A DNA stretch of 64,000 bases, from the NCBI GenBank assembly GCA_018699935.1, contig JABISF010000034.1, forward strand, positions 1 to 64,000, in the 5' to 3' direction. Within the stretch, counting starts at the first letter, position 1, and the number at the start of each line of letters is the position of its first letter. Positions 41,919-53,300 of this stretch are shown one piece after another. The notes below the pieces were generated by a model, which saw only the letters and a list, made by a program, of their open reading frames with translations, was not told the origin of the DNA and made no database searches. The stretch is from Flavobacteriaceae bacterium. Lineage in GTDB: Bacteria; Bacteroidota; Bacteroidia; Flavobacteriales; Flavobacteriaceae. Position numbers and translations under genes: made by a program.

Positions 41919-42097
41919 AAAATTAAGTTTTTAAATTTTTTGCAATGATACTGCAAAATTGAAAATCGGCAATATGCTTTACAGAAAAGAGAGGGGTAAC
42001 TTTATGGTTTTAGCAAAAGCATAAAAACGAGGCTCTAAAATTCACATTTGTAAATTTTAAGGCTTAAATATTGTGAAAAACGCAATAAAAATTGATT

Positions 42098-43270
42098 TTA
42101 AACAGATTTTTTACGAGATAATGCAATAAAGAAAAAGAGCACAGCAAACGAAAGCACCAAAAACGCCAGGGGCAAACTCCCCAAACCTTCTTCCTGTGCA
42201 ATAAATCCTAAAGAAGCCGGAAGAACTGCCCCGCCAATCATGGCAGCAGCAATCAAAAAACCAATGATGTTGGGTGCATGTTGCGCACCAAAGTAGGTTT
42301 GCACCAAACTAATTAAGGAAGGAAAAACGGGAGCCAAGAAAAAACCCATGCAAAAGATGCCGAAAATACTCAGTGTATTGGATACATCTAAAAACAATAA
42401 GAGTGCGCCAACAACCACCCCGATTAAAACCGCTAACAACAAAGGAATGGGAGTTATTTTCTTCAATACAAAACCAAAAAAAATCCGCCCTGCTGTAAGA
42501 CTCGCCCAATAGACCGTTACCCAAAAACCAGCGGTTGCCTCCAATACATTACGCGCTGTAATCAAAACACTGTAACTCCATTGCCCTACACTGACTTCCA
42601 ATCCCGTATAACAGAAAAAAATGAGCATGATCAGCCACACCCATGGAATTTTGATACTGTCCATCAAAGTGATTGATTCCGACTGCTCTTTTTCTGCTTC
42701 ATCTTGCAGCACCCAAAGTTTTTGTGTACCTATAAAAACAAGGGCAATCAAAAATTGAATACTCCCTACCAAAACATAACCCCAATACCAGTCTTTTCCA
42801 TAGACCAACAGCAAGGAAAATAAAAAGGGTCCTGAAGTGGCTCCTACTCCATAAAACGCATGCAACCAATTGACTACCGATGCTGAAAATTTTGCAGAGG
42901 CATAAATATTGATGGAGGTGTCAATTGCACCTCCTCCAGCACCCAGAAAAAAGGATGCGATGATGATTCCATACCAATGTTCTAAAACCACAAAGCCAAA
43001 AATGCTGAAAGCGGTCAAAAAACAACTCAACAACAACAAAGTTCCCAAAGAAATCTTTTTGAGAATGTAACTGTTTGCACTACTGGTCAATAAATACCCC
43101 CCCAAAAAACTCAATAACAATACCCCCAATTGATCCAGTCCTACGCTTACTTTTTCACTGATGTACGGCCAAGCCACACCGAGCAAGCCATCGGGCAAAC
43201 CCAAACTGACAAATGCCAAAAAAGAAGTGAGAATTAAAATCTTTTTTTTATTCATAGGATTATTCTTCAA
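42098..43270 (-). CDS. MFS transporter (fucose/glucose permease-like)
   Basis: 12 TM; LGLPDGLLGVAWPYI; FFLGAGGGAIDTSINIYAS. Confidence 0.85.
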   Translation of the reverse strand: MKNNPMNKKKILILTSFLAFVSLGLPDGLLGVAWPYISEKVSVGLDQLGVLLLSFLGGYLLTSSANSYILKKISLGTLLLLSCFLTAFSIFGFVVLEHWYGIIIASFFLGAGGGAIDTSINIYASAKFSASVVNWLHAFYGVGATSGPFLFSLLLVYGKDWYWGYVLVGSIQFLIALVFIGTQKLWVLQDEAEKEQSESITLMDSIKIPWVWLIMLIFFCYTGLEVSVGQWSYSVLITARNVLEATAGFWVTVYWASLTAGRIFFGFVLKKITPIPLLLAVLIGVVVGALLLFLDVSNTLSIFGIFCMGFFLAPVFPSLISLVQTYFGAQHAPNIIGFLIAAAMIGGAVLPASLGFIAQEEGLGSLPLAFLVLSFAVLFFFIALSRKKSV

Positions 43271-44081
43271 TTGGAGAAATCGGTTTGATGTAGGTCGTCA
43301 ACAATCCCAGCTTTTGGAATTCAGCAACAGCGGCTTTGGCTACTCGATGTGCTCCATAGGAAGACAAATGGGTATTGTCAATTTTCCCTTCCGGATAATA
43401 CGGATGTTCGCCCTTTTCAAAATGCAAGTGCAGTTTTTTGGAGCCCTCCACTCCAGCCTCCAACTCCAACTGTTCTGTGTGCAATTGCAAATCCACCAAA
43501 GCCACGGTCTGATCGGCGGCAAGCATACGAACAACGATTGGATATAGGCCGTGGGTGTCCACCAAAACTCCGTCTTCGTTAAAATTGCGCCGAACGATAG
43601 CGGTGGCTAAAATAGGTGTAGCTCTTTTACTCCTTGTTTCTTTAACATAGCGCAACAGATTGTTTCTATAGCTGGTTGCAGGATTGGTAAAGCGCGTGGA
43701 ATCTTTTATTTTAGCATCATTGTGTCCAAATTGGATCAGCACAAAATCTCCTTTTTTCAGTTGATTTAGAATTACTTCCCATCGTCCTTCTTCAAAAAAA
43801 CTTTTGGAACTCCTTCCATTCACCGCATGGTTTTCTATACGAAGTGGAGGATTGAAATAGGTGGGTAAAACTTGTCCCCAACCGTGTTCTGGATTCACTT
43901 CCGGATCTTTTTTGTCCGCCAGCGTGGAATCTCCAATCAAATAGAGCGTCGGTTGTGCATAAGCATTCCAAAACATAAAAAAAACAAGACTAAAAAGCAC
44001 CCCTTTTACACTCTTGGGAACCGCAAAGGAGAAAATTAAAAAAAGGGTGTTTTTTGTAAAAAAAAGTATTTTTTCACTCAT
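43260..44081 (-). CDS. SGNH/GDSL hydrolase (rhamnogalacturonan acetylesterase-like, CE12)
   Basis: PTLYLIGDSTLADKK; ENHAVNGRSSKSF; VLIQFGHNDAKIKDSTRF; NTHLSSYGAHRVA. Confidence 0.88.
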   Translation of the reverse strand: MSEKILFFTKNTLFLIFSFAVPKSVKGVLFSLVFFMFWNAYAQPTLYLIGDSTLADKKDPEVNPEHGWGQVLPTYFNPPLRIENHAVNGRSSKSFFEEGRWEVILNQLKKGDFVLIQFGHNDAKIKDSTRFTNPATSYRNNLLRYVKETRSKRATPILATAIVRRNFNEDGVLVDTHGLYPIVVRMLAADQTVALVDLQLHTEQLELEAGVEGSKKLHLHFEKGEHPYYPEGKIDNTHLSSYGAHRVAKAAVAEFQKLGLLTTYIKPISPIEE

Positions 44082-44145
44082 TTTTTAATCCTTTTGGATG
44101 TTTTTTGGTGTTTTTTATGTGTTTTTTGGCTTTTTTTTATTTTTG
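44081..44145. other. Helically phased T-tracts (predicted intrinsically curved DNA)
   Basis: T-tracts of 4-8 nt begin at about 44081, 44092, 44101, 44111, 44122, 44131, 44141. Confidence 0.7.
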
Positions 44146-45417
44146 ATTTTCCTGCAAAACAGAACTGAAAAAAGCCTCCATCCGTTGTGCGTAATAAACG
44201 CCATAGGCATAGAAGGTTGCTTTGGTTCTAGCATCGGGTTTCCAATCAAAAAAAGCATGCCCAGCACCACCCACTTGAACGTACTCTACCCGATGACCGG
44301 CAGCCTCCAATGCTTTGGTGTAGTCGGCTACGCCCTTGTCAACAATGAGTTGATCCAAGGTGCCTCGTGTTAAAAACTGAGGAATCGAGCGATCCTTTGC
44401 CAATGGGATTTTATTGATGGGCGCTACATGCCATCCATAGTCACCTTCGGAAGGAACAAATCTTCCCAAAAGGGTGGTGTCAAAAACGCCATAAGACGGA
44501 GCAGCCCCTTTGATGGCTTGTAAAAGACCGTTTCGTGCCTCATCGATCGTTTTGTTTTTTGGCATATAGGTGGGCTGTAATTCGAAAACTCCCGGTTGGG
44601 CACCAAATCCTTCAGCACCGATAAACTCAATCATATTAGCGACTGAGGAAGAAAGGTGCCCTCCGGCACTGTCGCCGGTTACAAAAATTTGATTCCCGTC
44701 GCCACCGTAGGTCGCTGCATGTTCTTGAATGTGTAAAATACCTCCGTAGACGTCTTCAATCAAATGATGCATCTGATTTTCTGTCGTATCGCCATCCAAT
44801 TTGTTGAGCCATCGGTAGTCCAAACTCGCCACTACAAATTTGCCTGAACTAGTAAGTTCTCTCGCCAGACCTCGCATAATATCTTCTGTATTGGAAGACC
44901 AACCGCCACCATGAATGATGATGATGAGGGGTAAGTTTTTTGCCTGCTTGGGAGAAAATACATCGTATTTGAGGGGCTTCACGCCAGGTTGCGCATAGAC
45001 AATATTCTGAGTCACATCGATATGATCCACTTCTTGGGTGGCTATAAAAGAAGCACCCAATTGAATTTCTTTTTCTACCACAAAGCTGTATTCGTCTTCC
45101 ATAGATTCGCTATACATAGTGCCCCAAGCTCCGGGATATGAATAGTATAAAGCGTCCAAAGTTGCTCCTTGTTGGGGAATGGCTCGGAGGGTGAGTTGAG
45201 TTCCGACCGCCACGCTCCCATCTTCGGGAAGCTTTGGAGTTACTGTGATTTTACCAACAGATGCTTCGTCCACAGCAACCTTTACAAATTCAGTTTGGGC
45301 GTTGGATTGGGCAGGTGTTGTCATGGTTATTAATAATAGTGTCAAAAAGAGGAGTGAATTTTTCATTCGTTTTAAGAAATAAAGTTTTGTTTCAATTAAA
45401 AAACCAAAATAGAACAA
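44137..45417 (-). CDS. Alpha/beta-hydrolase (carboxylesterase/acetylesterase-like), secreted
   Basis: LPLIIIIHGGGWSSNTED; FVTGDSAGGHLSSSVAN; VEYVQVGGAGHAFFDW. Confidence 0.87.
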   Translation of the reverse strand: MFYFGFLIETKLYFLKRMKNSLLFLTLLLITMTTPAQSNAQTEFVKVAVDEASVGKITVTPKLPEDGSVAVGTQLTLRAIPQQGATLDALYYSYPGAWGTMYSESMEDEYSFVVEKEIQLGASFIATQEVDHIDVTQNIVYAQPGVKPLKYDVFSPKQAKNLPLIIIIHGGGWSSNTEDIMRGLARELTSSGKFVVASLDYRWLNKLDGDTTENQMHHLIEDVYGGILHIQEHAATYGGDGNQIFVTGDSAGGHLSSSVANMIEFIGAEGFGAQPGVFELQPTYMPKNKTIDEARNGLLQAIKGAAPSYGVFDTTLLGRFVPSEGDYGWHVAPINKIPLAKDRSIPQFLTRGTLDQLIVDKGVADYTKALEAAGHRVEYVQVGGAGHAFFDWKPDARTKATFYAYGVYYAQRMEAFFSSVLQENQK

Positions 45418-45493
45418 AATCTAAAAATGGCGAACGTCAATTTGATTTTTTTGAAATAAAAAAAAGAAACGAATGCTCGACTATTGGAGGATT

Positions 45494-48400
45494 CTAGGGA
45501 AGTGCTTGATATTCAAAAAACTGTAGTGCCTCGTTGTTGTTGGCTACCAAAATTCGTTTTCCTTTTTGATCCGAAAGCAGTTGTATTTTTTTAGCATCAA
45601 AGGGGGTGAAAAAACCACTTTTTAAGGGTGTTTGAGCCTCAAAATCTCCGTTCCCTCTACCTTTTAAAAAAAGTCCAATTCCAGCATCATTTCGTGGAGT
45701 TTCTATTTCTGATCCATAAAAGTTTCCTACTACCAAAAGGTCTAAAATACCATCTTGATCAAAATCTTGAGAAACCATATCGTTGATGGACGAAAACTGT
45801 GCTTCTGCCGGAAGGGGTTTTGCTGTATAGCCCTTTTCATTATCGTTGATCAAAATCAAACTTTGAAAAGTGATTACCGCTAAATGTGTAGCTTGTTCAA
45901 AGCTATTCGAACCATAAATTTCATTGAAGTTTTTTACAGCGAATTCGCTGTAACTCCCTATTTTGTTTTTTAATGATGGGATTTGATTACTTGAACAAGA
46001 AAAACCTCGAAGCGGATATTGAATCCCATAATTGTAATAGGTGATTACAATATCTTTTTTACCGTTATCATTAAAATCATGGTAAAAAAGTTCAAGCGGT
46101 GCTTCATCCGACGCTTTGTATTTATAATTCATTCCCATATTTCCCAAAATTAAATCTTGATCGCCATCGGCATCAATATCGGCCTGCTCAATACAAAACC
46201 ACCACCCTTTTAAATGATGGGCATTTGTGTGTTGAGTGTCCAGAGAAAACACGCCATTTTTATTTTCAATAAAAGTTATCGGCATCCACTCCCCAACGAG
46301 AATTAAATCTAAAAATTGATCATTGTTAAAATCTGTCCAAACAGCATCTGTAACCATCCCTATATTATCCAACAAATCTCTACTTGACTGATGCACTTCA
46401 AATTTTCCATGGGTATTCTCAAGAATATAGCTGGATGGAGCGGTAGGATAATCCCATGGTGTGATTCTATTTCCAACAAACAAATCGAGATCTCCATCTC
46501 GATCAAAATCGGCTGCCTTAACAGTTCCGCCGCTTTCAAACAAGGCCGGCAATAATTCTTTTTTATACTCAAAATCACCCTTTCCATTGTTAATGTACAA
46601 ACGATCATGATAAGGACTTTGTCGATTTGCGAATTCATTGCCCCCGCTCATCACATAAAGATCTTGATCACCGTCATTATCTGCATCAAAAAAAAGTGCT
46701 TCTGTGTCTTCTAAAATTCGATGTTTTAACCATAAATCATCATTTGAATTTTTAAAACTCCCGTCTTGACCCTGTATCATTAATTGTGCTTTTTGCCCAG
46801 TTGCACCGCCCATAAAAAAATCCTCTAAACCATCTCCATTCACATCTGCTACGGCTAAAGCGGGTCCCAATTGCGAAAGTTTATGTGGCAATAGCACTTG
46901 TTTTTCAAAGTCATCAAAATTGTTTTCACGATGTTTCACTGAGGAAATTCCTGCGGTGTGGATGGAATTAAAAACGGGGGGATTAATAGTTAGTTTTACT
47001 GCCCTTGGACGCGCTGATTCATAGACAATAAGATTCTTTTTATTGACTTCAATTTGGGAATATACTTTAGCTTCATTGTAAGGCCAGTGAACAATAACAC
47101 TATCAACCTTGCTTTTTCTTTCCAACCCAAAGTGCAAAAAAGGCTCGCTTGCAGAATAGATTCCTCTGATGCTCGTAGTTTCCAAGACTTGACATTCCCC
47201 TTGACTGAACAATTCAACACGGGCTCCTAACAAGTTGGGATAATCGGGGTGTTTTAATTCAATCCTAACAAAATTGTGATCCGTATGATCCACCGTTTTG
47301 TTTTCATATAAAAAGGCTTCTTGATTTACATTGTTTACCACAATTTCAAGGTCGCCATCATTGTCCAAGTCACCATAGGCTGCACCATTTGAAAAAGAGG
47401 GTTGTCCCAGATTCCAATCTATAGTAACATTTTCAAAAGTATAAGCCCCCCTATTTTGATACATATAGTTTTTCAAAGGTTGACTGGGTAAAATTTTCAG
47501 GACTTCCTCCAAAGGAAGGATCTCCCAAATATCGATATCTCCTTTGTTGGGGTTATTTTTAATGTATTCGTTTGAAAAATTGTATACAAAATTGCTGAGT
47601 TTTTTGTCTGCATCAGTATTTCGAATGTCACGGTACAAACCATTGGTTACATAAACGTCTTTTCGTCCATCGTTATTGAAATCTGCTATCAAATTGGCCC
47701 AACTCCAATCAGTCGCTGCCATTCCTGTATATTGAGCAATATCACTAAAACTACCGTTTCCATTATTGCGCTGAAACGTATTAAACATATACTGATAATG
47801 CCCCCCCGCTGCTACCACTTTCCAAAATCGCTCTACATCCATGGCACTCATATTGGCTTTTAAACGAAAGTTATCCTCGGCAACCATATCCAATACCATA
47901 ATGTCTAAAAAACCATCGTTATCTATATCGGCACTATCCACTCCCATACTATAGAAAGACGTGTGTTTTAACTGCTTTTCCGTCTGATAACTGAAGGTTC
48001 CGTCCTTGTTATTTATATAGAGAAAATCAGGCGCATGAAAGTCGTTGGCTACGTATAAATCCGTCCAACCGTCGTTATTGAAATCACTCGCTACCACACT
48101 ATTGGGAAAGCCGGCACGAAAAACTCCTGCTTCCGATGTTGTTTCGATAAATTTTTTATTTTCAACATTCCTGAAAAGTTTGCAAGTGTACTCGGGTTGC
48201 AACAATTCCGTTCCAAAATAGGGGGAAAATGTTCCCGGGTTGGGAGGTTGGTTTAAAAGAAATAGATCGACAAAACCATCCTTATCATAATCAAAAAAAA
48301 CGGCTTGACGCGTTCTTTCAGCGTCGTCAACACCCCATTTTTCAGCCTCCTCTTTAAAGGTCAAATCACCTTGATTGATGTATAATTTATTTCTTCTTTT

Positions 48401-48805
48401 TTCGGGCTGGTTATCGTAGAGTTCTTTGCTGATGTATAGATCTTGCCAACCATCACCATTGACGTCTGCAATGGCAACTCCAGAAGACCAAGTATCATCA
48501 TTGATAATTCCTGCTTCTTTGGTGATTTTTTTAAACTTTAAATTTCCAAGATTCAGATAGAGTTCATCTCCTACTAAATTACCAGTAAAATAAAGATCCA
48601 GTAGACCGTCATTATTGAAGTCGGCCACACCTACTCCCGCTCCACCATAAAAATTTGCATACCGCAAAATATTATTTTCTCGCGTATCATTAATCGTATT
48701 GATAAAATCTATCCCTGATGCCGTTGAAGGAACTGGTTCGAAAACAGCTTGTGAATAGCCAAAAAAAACACTTGCAATAAGCAGACTCCCTATATAGGTT
48801 TTCAT
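45494..48805 (-). CDS. FG-GAP/VCBS repeat protein with ASPIC/UnbV domain
   Basis: Repeated D-x-N-x-DG-x-x-D-L-Y units such as GVADFNNDGLLDLYFTGN; HPDYPNLLGARVELFSQGECQVLETTSIRGIYSASEPFLHFGL (ASPIC). Confidence 0.92.
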   Translation of the reverse strand: MKTYIGSLLIASVFFGYSQAVFEPVPSTASGIDFINTINDTRENNILRYANFYGGAGVGVADFNNDGLLDLYFTGNLVGDELYLNLGNLKFKKITKEAGIINDDTWSSGVAIADVNGDGWQDLYISKELYDNQPEKRRNKLYINQGDLTFKEEAEKWGVDDAERTRQAVFFDYDKDGFVDLFLLNQPPNPGTFSPYFGTELLQPEYTCKLFRNVENKKFIETTSEAGVFRAGFPNSVVASDFNNDGWTDLYVANDFHAPDFLYINNKDGTFSYQTEKQLKHTSFYSMGVDSADIDNDGFLDIMVLDMVAEDNFRLKANMSAMDVERFWKVVAAGGHYQYMFNTFQRNNGNGSFSDIAQYTGMAATDWSWANLIADFNNDGRKDVYVTNGLYRDIRNTDADKKLSNFVYNFSNEYIKNNPNKGDIDIWEILPLEEVLKILPSQPLKNYMYQNRGAYTFENVTIDWNLGQPSFSNGAAYGDLDNDGDLEIVVNNVNQEAFLYENKTVDHTDHNFVRIELKHPDYPNLLGARVELFSQGECQVLETTSIRGIYSASEPFLHFGLERKSKVDSVIVHWPYNEAKVYSQIEVNKKNLIVYESARPRAVKLTINPPVFNSIHTAGISSVKHRENNFDDFEKQVLLPHKLSQLGPALAVADVNGDGLEDFFMGGATGQKAQLMIQGQDGSFKNSNDDLWLKHRILEDTEALFFDADNDGDQDLYVMSGGNEFANRQSPYHDRLYINNGKGDFEYKKELLPALFESGGTVKAADFDRDGDLDLFVGNRITPWDYPTAPSSYILENTHGKFEVHQSSRDLLDNIGMVTDAVWTDFNNDQFLDLILVGEWMPITFIENKNGVFSLDTQHTNAHHLKGWWFCIEQADIDADGDQDLILGNMGMNYKYKASDEAPLELFYHDFNDNGKKDIVITYYNYGIQYPLRGFSCSSNQIPSLKNKIGSYSEFAVKNFNEIYGSNSFEQATHLAVITFQSLILINDNEKGYTAKPLPAEAQFSSINDMVSQDFDQDGILDLLVVGNFYGSEIETPRNDAGIGLFLKGRGNGDFEAQTPLKSGFFTPFDAKKIQLLSDQKGKRILVANNNEALQFFEYQALP

Positions 48806-48826
48806 AAAGAGTTTTAAAAAGTTTTA

Positions 48827-48862
48827 ATCAATGAAAGAGGATAAAAATCCTCTTTCATTGAT
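48827..48862. terminator. Strong hairpin: 16-bp perfect stem, 4-nt loop, between susD-like and FG-GAP genes
   Basis: atcaatgaaagaggat-aaaa-atcctctttcattgat. Confidence 0.8.
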
Positions 48863-48883
48863 ATTATAAATTAATCTCCAAAA

Positions 48884-50386
48884 TTATTTATCCCACCAAA
48901 CTCTGGTCGTAAATTCATTTGGTCCTTGCCGTGCGATGGCTTCGGCAAAACTTTCTGGATTCGTGCTGGATTCACTATTAGGATAAATCATACGTCTGGG
49001 GATCGTTCCTTGGGTAACGTTTCCATTGTAAACGCCTTCTCCTCCAAAAGGTTCAAGTTCGGGATAACCAGTTCGTCTCCAATTGGCAAAAGCTTCATAC
49101 TCGTTTAAGAATGTAGCCGCCCAATACTGTTCATGTATCATTTGCATTGCCTTGTCTTCCTGATAGGGTTTTGCGCTCAAATAGGCCGCAACTTCTTCGT
49201 CTGAAATGGCCGCAGCATTGGGATAGAGCATTGACAACATTTGCATGGCTGCTTTTACTCCCTCTTCATAATGTTCTTTGGCATTTCCAGTAATCCAACC
49301 TCTAACTGCAGCTTCCGCTTTTAAAAACGCTACCTCAGCAAAGGTTTGGAATACCATTGGTGTATCCTCCCCGGTTATTACTTTGCGATTGGGTTCGGCA
49401 TAATCATCGGAAACCGTTCCGTATTTTTCTTCCAAGGCACCCGTTGTCAATCCACTGGGCAGACCTATCAAATCTTCTGGATTTGTACTCCCGTCACTTC
49501 TTCGGGCACCGAGAATGGGGAGTCTGGGATCATCCTTCAGAAAATTGACAAAAGTTTTCGCCAATCGAGGATTTCCATCTGCCGTAAACACTTCACCGTG
49601 TCCATTTTTATTGACTCCTTCCGGACCTGCCGTGTGCTGAATAAAACAGATGTCATCATTGGAAGTCATGGTTCCTGCATTGATTGCCTTGGTTGCCCAA
49701 GATTGCGCTGCTGCTGGATCAACTTTGGTTAGTCGCATTGCCAATCGCAACATCATAGAATTTGCAAATTTTTTCCATTTGCCCACATCGCCTTGAAAGA
49801 TCAAGTCGGAATTCCCCAGGGTGTCTGCTCCCAATTGTCCAGTGGCAGCTTCCAATTCCGCCAACATATCCGCGTAAATATCTTTTTGCGCATCATATTT
49901 GGGTTTAAGAATATTCTCAATAAAGCCTTTTCCTGCCTCTGAGTAGGGAATATCTCCATAAAGATCTGTCAATCTGTGATAAATAAACACTCGCCAAATG
50001 CGTGCAACACCCATGGCAGTGCCCGTATTACCTTCTTCATTGAGTTGGTACAAGATGTCCTCAATTTCTTTTACTTGTTCTGGATAGGCTCTATCGAACA
50101 AAGAAGTAGCATAATCGTTGTTTCTCGTATAGAAATTTCCTGTCCAATAGGTGGCCGTAGAAGAAATATGCTGAACAATGGTAGAGGAATAAATTAAACT
50201 AGCTCTCCAATTTTCATAACGCCCTCCGGAAGTTCTTAAAAAGACTGAGGCAAATTTATTGTTTACATCTAATTGCGATGCTTTTGTTGGGTTGACATTC
50301 AACTCTTCAAAACCTTTGTCAAACTCACAGCTGGTCAAAAGCAGGCAAACGATACTGATTGTAGAAATTATTTTTTTCATCATCAT
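48884..50386 (-). CDS. SusD/RagB family outer-membrane lipoprotein
   Basis: Lipobox LLLTSCEFDKGFEELNVNPTKAS; YWAATFLNEYEAFANWRRTGYP. Confidence 0.92.
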   Translation of the reverse strand: MMMKKIISTISIVCLLLTSCEFDKGFEELNVNPTKASQLDVNNKFASVFLRTSGGRYENWRASLIYSSTIVQHISSTATYWTGNFYTRNNDYATSLFDRAYPEQVKEIEDILYQLNEEGNTGTAMGVARIWRVFIYHRLTDLYGDIPYSEAGKGFIENILKPKYDAQKDIYADMLAELEAATGQLGADTLGNSDLIFQGDVGKWKKFANSMMLRLAMRLTKVDPAAAQSWATKAINAGTMTSNDDICFIQHTAGPEGVNKNGHGEVFTADGNPRLAKTFVNFLKDDPRLPILGARRSDGSTNPEDLIGLPSGLTTGALEEKYGTVSDDYAEPNRKVITGEDTPMVFQTFAEVAFLKAEAAVRGWITGNAKEHYEEGVKAAMQMLSMLYPNAAAISDEEVAAYLSAKPYQEDKAMQMIHEQYWAATFLNEYEAFANWRRTGYPELEPFGGEGVYNGNVTQGTIPRRMIYPNSESSTNPESFAEAIARQGPNEFTTRVWWDK

Positions 50387-53300
50387 TAAAATTTAAGATT
50401 TACATTTAACCCAACACTTCTTGGTACCGGAAGCCCAAACCATTCCAGTCCTTGGGAATTATTTACGTTGTATCCTGATTCAGGATCCACATTTTCTACA
50501 CTGTTGTGGAGGAAAAATAAATTCCTTCCAATGAGCGAAAGCGAAGCATTTTGAATAAAACTACCATATAAGAGTTCACTCGGAAATTGATATCCAATGC
50601 TGAATTGTCTTATTCTTAGATAATTGGAATCATAAATGGCCTCTTCTGCAATACCATAGGTTTGTCTCCAGTAGTCTTCAATTCGATCTGGAGCAATGGT
50701 CGTGTTAAAAGGAGTTCCATTGGCATCCACCCCTGAAACCGTAAATCCGTTTTCTCTCCCATCGGCATCTATGGTGGCTTTGTGGGCTCCAAAGTATTTT
50801 GCCAAAGCATTTGTTCCCGAATAAATCTGCCCTCCACTTTTGCCTTCAATAAGGAAACTCAGATTGTAGTTTTTGTAACGAAAACTGTTTGTAAAACCAA
50901 TCGAGATGGGTGACACACCAAATCCTAAAATTTTTCGATCTCCAACTTGCGGAATTGGAGTTCCATCCGGATCAATATCATGAATGATTCTTCCTTGAGC
51001 ATCACGATTGTAGGACGTTCCGTAAAGTGCACCATATTGTTCTCCAACGATATGGGTGACATTTAAGTTTCGCGAACGCGGTTCATCTAAAGTAATGTTT
51101 GTTCCTGCATCGTTCGTTGAAACAATTTTAGAGGTATTGTTGGAGTAGTTGAATGTAAAATCCCAAGAAAAATCATTGTGTTCTAGGGGGCGCACATTTA
51201 ATAACAACTCAATTCCTTTATTGGATATAACTCCCAAATTTTCCAAAGCACTAGAATAGCCCGAAGTACGAGAAGCGCTTACGCCTACAATATCACCATT
51301 GGTTTCATTGCTGTAATAGGTGAAATCTATGGATGCTCTATTGTTTAAAACTCTTAAGTCAAAACCTACTTCCGTTTCATTTTTTTCAAAGGGAGTAATG
51401 TTTGGATTGGGTATGGAACCATTTGAAATATTTCCTAAGGAAGCTCCTTGATGTCCTTGACCGTAAATACCATAAGAAAGATTCAAGGCATAGGGATCAT
51501 TTGCTCCTCCGGCTACTTGAGAATAACCTCCTCTTAACTTTAAGAAACTTATCGCTTCCGGCATGATGATTAAATCAGACAGCACCAAACTCAAACTGGC
51601 AGAGGTGTATAGATCATTGTTGGGCGCTGTCTTGTTGGGCAAGGATAAGGTTGAAAACCAATCGTTTCGCGCCGTAAAGGTCAAGAATAACGCATTTTTG
51701 TATCCCAACTCTGCGGATCCGTACGCAGAATTAATTTTTCGTTCACTAAATCCATAGCCTGAGCTTTGATTTTCAGTGTTTTTAACGGTATACAAAAAAG
51801 GAACAATAAAATTACCTCCATTCGCGGATACTGATTCTGAATTCTGATAATTCTTTCCTACACCGGCAAATGCGGTTAAAGATATATTTTCAATTAGGGT
51901 TAAATTATCTGTTCCCAAAAACAAGTCCCCATCACTTTGAATATTGGTGAGTTTATACTCCGACATACTTCCCAAAGGTTGATAAGCTGTTCCATAGGGG
52001 GTACCCGAAGTTCTGTCGTAGTCAAATCGATCGGTACCTAAACGCCCTGTCAAATAGAGGTAATCCGTTATATCCCAACGGATTTGAGCAGATCCAATAA
52101 ATCGTTCTTTTACTGAATTATCAAAAAACTGATAGGCCGCAAACCAAGGGTTTTGGGAGAAGGTATTGTCGCTTGTTCTGAATTCCGTACCGTCCTCATT
52201 GGTTCCCAATCCACCTGCACCCAACATATCATTTACGTCTATGGATGGGGCAAAAAGGCGAATTCCAAAATTGGCATTTCCTGGTGAATCCGAAAGTCTT
52301 GGAGCGCCAACGGAATCATCATTGATATATTTAAGATTTACGGTTGCTGTAAAATCTCCAAATTCCTGATTTGCATTCAATCCCAATGTATTTCTCTCCA
52401 AAGTCGAATTAGGAATAATATCCGAATTCTGAAGATTGGTGAAAGAAAGCCTCATATTTGATCGATCTGTCGCATTAGAAAGAGCTATGGTATTGATAAA
52501 AGTTCGCCCGGTTTCATAAAACTTATTGAGGTTGTTTCCTTTATAGGTATAGGGTCTTGCCACACCATCCCATTGTTCAACACTTGAACCATTAAGAGGG
52601 ATTCCCCAATTGGCGTAGGTGTCAATATTATCCGAATTGGTAGAATAATCTCTACCCTGTCCATAACGCGTTTGTGGGTCGTAGGGGTCATTTTTTATAT
52701 CATCAAACTGAATGGAACTACTTAATTCAACACCCAATCCCTCTGAACCGATTCCAGATTTCGTGGTAATTAAAATTACACCGTTGGAAGCTCTAGAACC
52801 ATAGAGTGCTGCTGCTGCACCTCCTTTTAAAACCGAAACAGACTGAACTTCATCTGGGTTTAAGGCAGAAATACCATCTCCCGCATCGGCGCCCCCCCAA
52901 AGTCCTGCAGAACCCAAATTGGAATTATTGATGGTTATACCATCAACAACATATAGGGGTTGGTTGTTCCCACTTAAGGAACTATTTCCACGAATGATAA
53001 CTCGGGTTGATCCTTTAGCTCCAGTTGCATTACCAGAAATTTGAACCCCAGCAATTTTCCCCTGAAGTGCATTGATCGCATTCGTCGATTTTACCGTGTT
53101 GATTTCATCTCCCTCCACCTGAGTCACAGAGTAACCAACAGCTTTTGTATTTCTTTTTATACCCAAAGCCGTTACCACGACTTCCTCCAACTTGTTATCC
53201 GGTAAAAGTTGTACATTAATTTGCGAAGCCGCTCCAACTTGGATTATTTGGCTCGAATAGCCCACAAAACTGAATTCTAAGGATTGACCCTGAGAAACTT

